Origin: Paenibacillus mellifer
Lineage (GTDB): Bacteria > Bacillota > Bacilli > Paenibacillales > Paenibacillaceae
NCBI RefSeq assembly: GCF_023195895.1
Contig: NZ_JALPRK010000006.1
Coordinates: 1 to 64,000 of the forward strand
Direction of reading: 5' to 3'
DNA length: 64,000 nucleotides
Shown piece by piece: positions 60,583 through 64,000 of the stretch. Numbering within the stretch: the first letter of the stretch is position 1; each line of letters opens with the position of its first letter. Made by a program: the position numbers and the translations under genes. The notes beneath the pieces are model-generated. The model was given only the letters and a program-made list of their open reading frames with translations. It made no database searches and was not told the origin of the DNA.

Positions 60583-61810
60583 CGTCATCGCGTCCAAACG
60601 CGCCTTTGCGGTATTGAAGCGGGGAAAGGCCGGTCGCTCGCTTGAACGCCGTGCTGAAGTAGTGTTGGGTTTCATAGCCGACTTGCTCGGCGATTTCGCC
60701 GATCGTCAGCTCTGTGGCATTTAACAGCTGGGTTGCCCGGCGGATACGAAGCTGCGTTAAATAACTGTTGAACGTAGCCCCCAGCTCTTGCTTGATCATG
60801 CGGCTTAGATAAGTCGGGGAAGATTGGAGGGATTGCGCCATGGCTTCCAGCGTTAATCCGCTGTCGCCGAAATGCTCCAGCATGTACTGCTTAGCTCGGC
60901 GCACCAGCGGTGAAACGACGGTTTCCCTCATCACGGCGGACTTTGCCTTCCGGTAAACGGCCGGAAGCTCCAGCACATCGCCGGTAGCCTCGGCCAAGTG
61001 AACCTCGGCGGCAATTTTCAAGTGGGTGCGTACCAAGGTTTCGATGCGATAGAAGTCGGCCTCGGCTTCCAAGCTCCAGAGTAGGATGACGATTAGACCG
61101 AAGGGGTCTCGGAAGATCGTCTTGGGGTAAGGGGCGAGCACCTCGGCCGCGATATTATCGACCGCAAATCCATACAGCTGTCGATCGTCCTCCTTGAGGA
61201 TTGCGGCGGAGCCCGCCGACTCGGGCAAACGGACGACGCCCAGCCAATCGGGGCAGGCCTCCGGCAGCTTCAGGAACTGCAGTTGCTCGGCGATTTCCAC
61301 GGCGGTCATCCCACCGTCCAGCCACTGTTGGCAGAACCGCTCCCTTAGAAGCGGGTAGCTGCGCGTAATCTGTCGCGAGGCCTCCTGCCACTGTTGCAAC
61401 TTTGTCGTCTCTTCCTCCAATTCGCCGCGAACTTGGCGCAGCACCTTCGCCAGCTGCGCCGGATTGGCCGGCTTCAGAATATAGTCCTTCACTTGAAGCC
61501 GGATCGCCTTCTGCGCGTACGTGAACTCGTCGTGGCCCGTGATAATGACGATTTTACAGTCCGGCAGCTGTTCGCGGACCCGCTTCATCAATTCGATGCC
61601 GTCCATGATGGGCATGTTGAGGTCCACGAGCATGATATGGACGCCATGACGGACAGCTAACTCCAGGGCTTCCTCACCGTCCTCCGCCTCGGCGGCTACG
61701 GTAAGACGCATGCCCTCCCAGTCAACGCTGTCACGGATGCCTTCGCGGATAATTTGCTCATCGTCGGCGATGAGCACCTTCCAGCGGAAATTGGATAATG
61801 CTTCGTTCAT
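60569..61810 (-). CDS. AraC-type response regulator (YesN family)
   Basis: A 413-residue response regulator. The receiver domain (about 11-130) has KVLIADDEQIIREGI, phospho-acceptor Asp63 in MLVDLNMPIMDG and the Lys in DYILKPANPAQL. A linker follows, and a C-terminal AraC DNA-binding domain (about 310-405: LTLEAMAQSLQSSPTYLSRM and IGEIAEQVGYETQHYFSTAF). The ATG at 61810 overlaps the kinase stop codon (ATGA), with GAGAGG 8 bases upstream. It most likely activates the chvE-gguA-gguB genes directly downstream. Confidence 0.93.
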   Translation of the reverse strand: MNEALSNFRWKVLIADDEQIIREGIRDSVDWEGMRLTVAAEAEDGEEALELAVRHGVHIMLVDLNMPIMDGIELMKRVREQLPDCKIVIITGHDEFTYAQKAIRLQVKDYILKPANPAQLAKVLRQVRGELEEETTKLQQWQEASRQITRSYPLLRERFCQQWLDGGMTAVEIAEQLQFLKLPEACPDWLGVVRLPESAGSAAILKEDDRQLYGFAVDNIAAEVLAPYPKTIFRDPFGLIVILLWSLEAEADFYRIETLVRTHLKIAAEVHLAEATGDVLELPAVYRKAKSAVMRETVVSPLVRRAKQYMLEHFGDSGLTLEAMAQSLQSSPTYLSRMIKQELGATFNSYLTQLRIRRATQLLNATELTIGEIAEQVGYETQHYFSTAFKRATGLSPLQYRKGAFGRDDAQGE

Positions 61811-63771
61811 GAGTCCATCCTCTCCCATCGGGTAGGTTCTTCTCGAATGATCGGGTGCGTGACAGTAACGACCGTTCCTCGCCCTTCCTCGCTTTGGATC
61901 GACAACCCGTAACGGGCACCGAAAGTTAACGCGATCCGGGCCTGTACATTTAGCATCCCATAACCCTGATCGACGTTATCTGCGCCGGATGAGCCTATCG
62001 GTTCAAGACTCTGTTCCCGTCCATCGGCGGCAACCGCGGCTTGCAGCTCCTTTTGCAACTTAGCCAGTTTCTCCGCCGGGATCCCTTTCCCATCGTCGCG
62101 AATAGAGATCACCAGCATGCCGCCGTCTTCGACCGCTTCGATAACGACATGACCTGGCCCCCGGCGCTCCTTGATCCCATGGTAGATGGCATTCTCTACG
62201 ATGGGCTGAAGGATCAGTTTCAACACATAAACGCCGCGAATTTCCGGAGCGATGTGGAGCGAGTAATCGAGTTTGTTTTGGTAACGGACATGCTGTATTT
62301 GCAAGTAACTGCGAACATGCTCAATTTCATCGTTTAAAGGGATGATGTCATTCCCCTTGCTGAGTCCGATTCGGAACAGCTTTGATAAGGATTCCGCCAT
62401 TTCCGCGATATCCTCTGCGCCTTTGCGGCGGGCCATCCAATGGATCGTATCCAGCGTATTGTACAGAAAATGCGGTTTGATATGCGCCTGCAAACTCCGC
62501 AGTTCCGCTTCGCGTTTCTGCCTTTCTTGCAGCTCGGTTAGAGAGAGCAACCGGTGAATTTGCTGCAGCATGGCATTGAAGCGGCGGCCGAGCAGGCCGA
62601 TTTCGTCGGTTCGGTCGCTCCAATGGCGAATCGTCAGATCCCCGGATTGGGCCTTCTGCATAAAGGAAGCCAACTGTCCGATCGGTCTGGAAATGGTATG
62701 GGCCAAATAGAAGGAGGCGGTCATCCCCAGCAGGCAGACAACAAAAACAAAGCTGACTACGTAAAAGCGAATTTCCCGCATCTCGGAAGCGGATTCCGCC
62801 ATGGAAAATACGCCGACTGTCGTCCAGTTCGTAAACGGCGAATGCCGGTAAATGAATTGCAGCTCGCGGCCGCCCATTCGTTCCGCATAGGTACCCGAGC
62901 CGTCCTGGCCCAGCCGCTCCAGCGGTACGCGGTCAATGTAGGGTTCCGGCGGGGCATAAATCAATTCGCCGTTTCCGTCCACTACCGTTAAATAGCCCGT
63001 TTTCCCCAAACGGACATCCTGAGCAGTCTCGGCGATGACTCGCAGCTTGAGGTCGATTAATACGACCCCTTTGACCTGCTGAGTCTCGGGGTCGAGAATC
63101 GCCCTTACGGCCGACACGACCTCGCTGTCCTTGTAGTTGACATGTGTTGTTACGTTACGATTCCGCGGATGACCGATAATTTTGAAGATTCCTTTATTTT
63201 GGACGGCCTCCCGATACCACGACTCCCGGGTCAGGTCTCCATCGGTTCTGGCATACATCTCATTGCTGATATAATCGCCGCGGCTGTTGACGATCAGAAC
63301 CCCCGCAACCTCCGAGTACAGGGTGGTAAAGCCTTGAAGAAACTTGCGAATCTCGTAGTGATCGGCCTCGGCTTCAACTGTGGTTCTCAGATAGGCGTCC
63401 GTACTTCCCGTGAGGCCGGGTTCCTCGGCGGACGTTGTCGTTGAACCATCTGCGCCCGCATCGTCACCGGCCTCGAGAAATTGCAGAACCTCGGAGTTGA
63501 AGGAGATAAAGAACGTCATGTTTTGCAGATTTTCTACATACGTCTCCAGCGACCGGTTGACCTTGCCGATGAGCTGCAGCGTATTGTCCGTGATCTGGCG
63601 TTCAATGATCCGGTCGACCGTCCAATTGGTTAGCACGCCCAGACCGATGGAAGGAAGAATACTGATCAACATAAAGTGAACGATTAATTTGTAACGGATC
63701 GGCAGGTTGTTCAGCGAAAAGTCGCGGAGCTCCCAGGAGCGTTTCCCATATCTATTTCGCATAGTAGTCAT
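61807..63771 (-). CDS. sensor histidine kinase (YesM/LytS family)
   Basis: A 654-residue membrane kinase. TM1 is at about residues 27-50, with an extracytoplasmic Cache-like sensor (about 51-330), TM2 (about 340-362), HAMP (about 363-415, ISRPIGQLASFMQKAQSGDL), the His-kinase domain with His434 in HIKPHFLYNTLDTIHWMARR (quoted as IKPHFLYNTLDTIHW), and the ATPase motifs ISIRDDGKGIP and GYGMLNVQARI. The ATG at 63771 lies inside the 3' end of the binding-protein gene (20-base overlap) and has no strong site, which suggests translational coupling. Confidence 0.92.
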   Translation of the reverse strand: MTTMRNRYGKRSWELRDFSLNNLPIRYKLIVHFMLISILPSIGLGVLTNWTVDRIIERQITDNTLQLIGKVNRSLETYVENLQNMTFFISFNSEVLQFLEAGDDAGADGSTTTSAEEPGLTGSTDAYLRTTVEAEADHYEIRKFLQGFTTLYSEVAGVLIVNSRGDYISNEMYARTDGDLTRESWYREAVQNKGIFKIIGHPRNRNVTTHVNYKDSEVVSAVRAILDPETQQVKGVVLIDLKLRVIAETAQDVRLGKTGYLTVVDGNGELIYAPPEPYIDRVPLERLGQDGSGTYAERMGGRELQFIYRHSPFTNWTTVGVFSMAESASEMREIRFYVVSFVFVVCLLGMTASFYLAHTISRPIGQLASFMQKAQSGDLTIRHWSDRTDEIGLLGRRFNAMLQQIHRLLSLTELQERQKREAELRSLQAHIKPHFLYNTLDTIHWMARRKGAEDIAEMAESLSKLFRIGLSKGNDIIPLNDEIEHVRSYLQIQHVRYQNKLDYSLHIAPEIRGVYVLKLILQPIVENAIYHGIKERRGPGHVVIEAVEDGGMLVISIRDDGKGIPAEKLAKLQKELQAAVAADGREQSLEPIGSSGADNVDQGYGMLNVQARIALTFGARYGLSIQSEEGRGTVVTVTHPIIREEPTRWERMDS

Positions 63772-64000
63772 TCACATTCTGCCGCGTAACGACGGTGATG
63801 CCCGTATCCAATCGCTGCGGGACGCGAGGACCGGGATGCTGCGATCCGTCAGGGTCATGTTTCAGCGAAAAGAGCAGTTGCAGCGACCAATACCCCATAT
63901 TCCAGGTTCCCTGCGCCATCGTGGCGGCGATATCCCCGCTTTTGACCAGGTCCAGAGTGCCTTTATCGGTGTCGAAGCTGATGATCTTTGGACCGGAGGA
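63752..64000 (-). CDS. substrate-binding domain protein, C-terminal part (cut by the window edge)
   Basis: The last 82 residues of a periplasmic-binding fold protein are visible, in frame to the window end: KIISFDTDKGTLDLVKSGDI, then MAQGTWNMGYWSLQLLFSL and the close TGITVVTRQNVNDYYAK. These match the C-terminal lobe of RbsB-like sugar-binding proteins. The gene overlaps the kinase start by 20 bases. With the kinase and regulator it forms a three-component sugar sensor like XylFII-LytS-YesN of clostridia. Its N terminus and lipobox lie beyond the window. Confidence 0.82.
   Translation of the reverse strand, partial: SSGPKIISFDTDKGTLDLVKSGDIAATMAQGTWNMGYWSLQLLFSLKHDPDGSQHPGPRVPQRLDTGITVVTRQNVNDYYAK

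Noticed and set aside
1..64000. tRNA, rRNA, insertion sequences, prophage, CRISPR arrays and metabolite riboswitches
   Set aside because: No cloverleaf or rRNA blocks, transposase or phage proteins, regular repeat-spacer arrays or known riboswitch cores were recognised by eye. A covariance-model scan would settle the RNA question.

Overview
The window looks like chromosomal DNA from a spore-forming member of the Paenibacillaceae, most likely Paenibacillus. The evidence is Firmicute-style ribosome binding sites (AGGAGG/GGGAGG) with frequent GTG and TTG starts, a GerA-type spore germination operon, a spore-coat transglutaminase, a Spo0E-like phosphatase, catabolite-responsive (cre-like) sites, YesM/YesN two-component systems, large membrane AraC regulators and LplBC-type ABC transporters. 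Base composition is GC-rich by eye, with one clearly AT-richer patch at about 52.0-54.0 kb. I saw no rRNA, tRNA, CRISPR array, insertion sequence or prophage.

Layout. 0-5.1 kb: ArsR regulator, a divergent short-form pyruvate kinase, then a sugar-binding lipoprotein translationally coupled to a chemoreceptor. 5.2-9.2 kb: ManR/ManP-type mannose PTS pair on the minus strand. 9.4-14.7 kb: sporulation block (tgl, a three-gene ger operon plus a fourth tiny membrane gene, and a Gly/Tyr/Phe-rich coat-like gene). 14.9-16.1 kb: VOC protein and SDR. 16.1-34.7 kb: a glycan-degradation region. It starts with a membrane AraC regulator, followed by a seven-gene run (two permeases, a binding protein, SGNH esterase, GH110-like galactosidase, two GH95 fucosidases), then a GH38 mannosidase. 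33.9-43.1 kb: two DsbA-like paralogues flank an AraC gene, a DUF5107-TPR giant and a mutarotase-like protein; a stalk-domain exported protein follows.

43.2-49.0 kb (minus): assimilatory nitrate reductase and nitrate transporter behind a leader holding a GlnR/TnrA-type box, a sigma-A promoter, two ANTAR-like hexaloop hairpins and a terminator; then a phosphodiester glycosidase/GT2-GtrA pair. 49.2-51.9 kb: aldehyde dehydrogenase, L-rhamnose mutarotase and aldo-keto reductase. 52.1-54.0 kb: an RRNPP-type quorum-sensing receptor (AloR-like) overlapped by a 36-residue secreted pro-peptide gene, then a Spo0E-like phosphatase. 54.1-56.4 kb: oleate hydratase and a TetR regulator. 56.5-64.0 kb (minus): a three-component sensor (binding protein, YesM kinase, YesN regulator) upstream of a ChvE/GguA/GguB sugar transporter.

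The two most interesting items are (1) the receptor/pro-peptide pair at 52.1-53.6 kb, whose 36-codon peptide gene is easy to miss, and (2) a two-half-site motif, GTACGC-N14-GTACCT, found immediately upstream of weak promoters for the membrane AraC gene, the ABC/GH operon and the GH38 gene. The second item suggests one autoregulated AraC-controlled glycan regulon, with a cre-like site just downstream of the promoter in two of the three cases.
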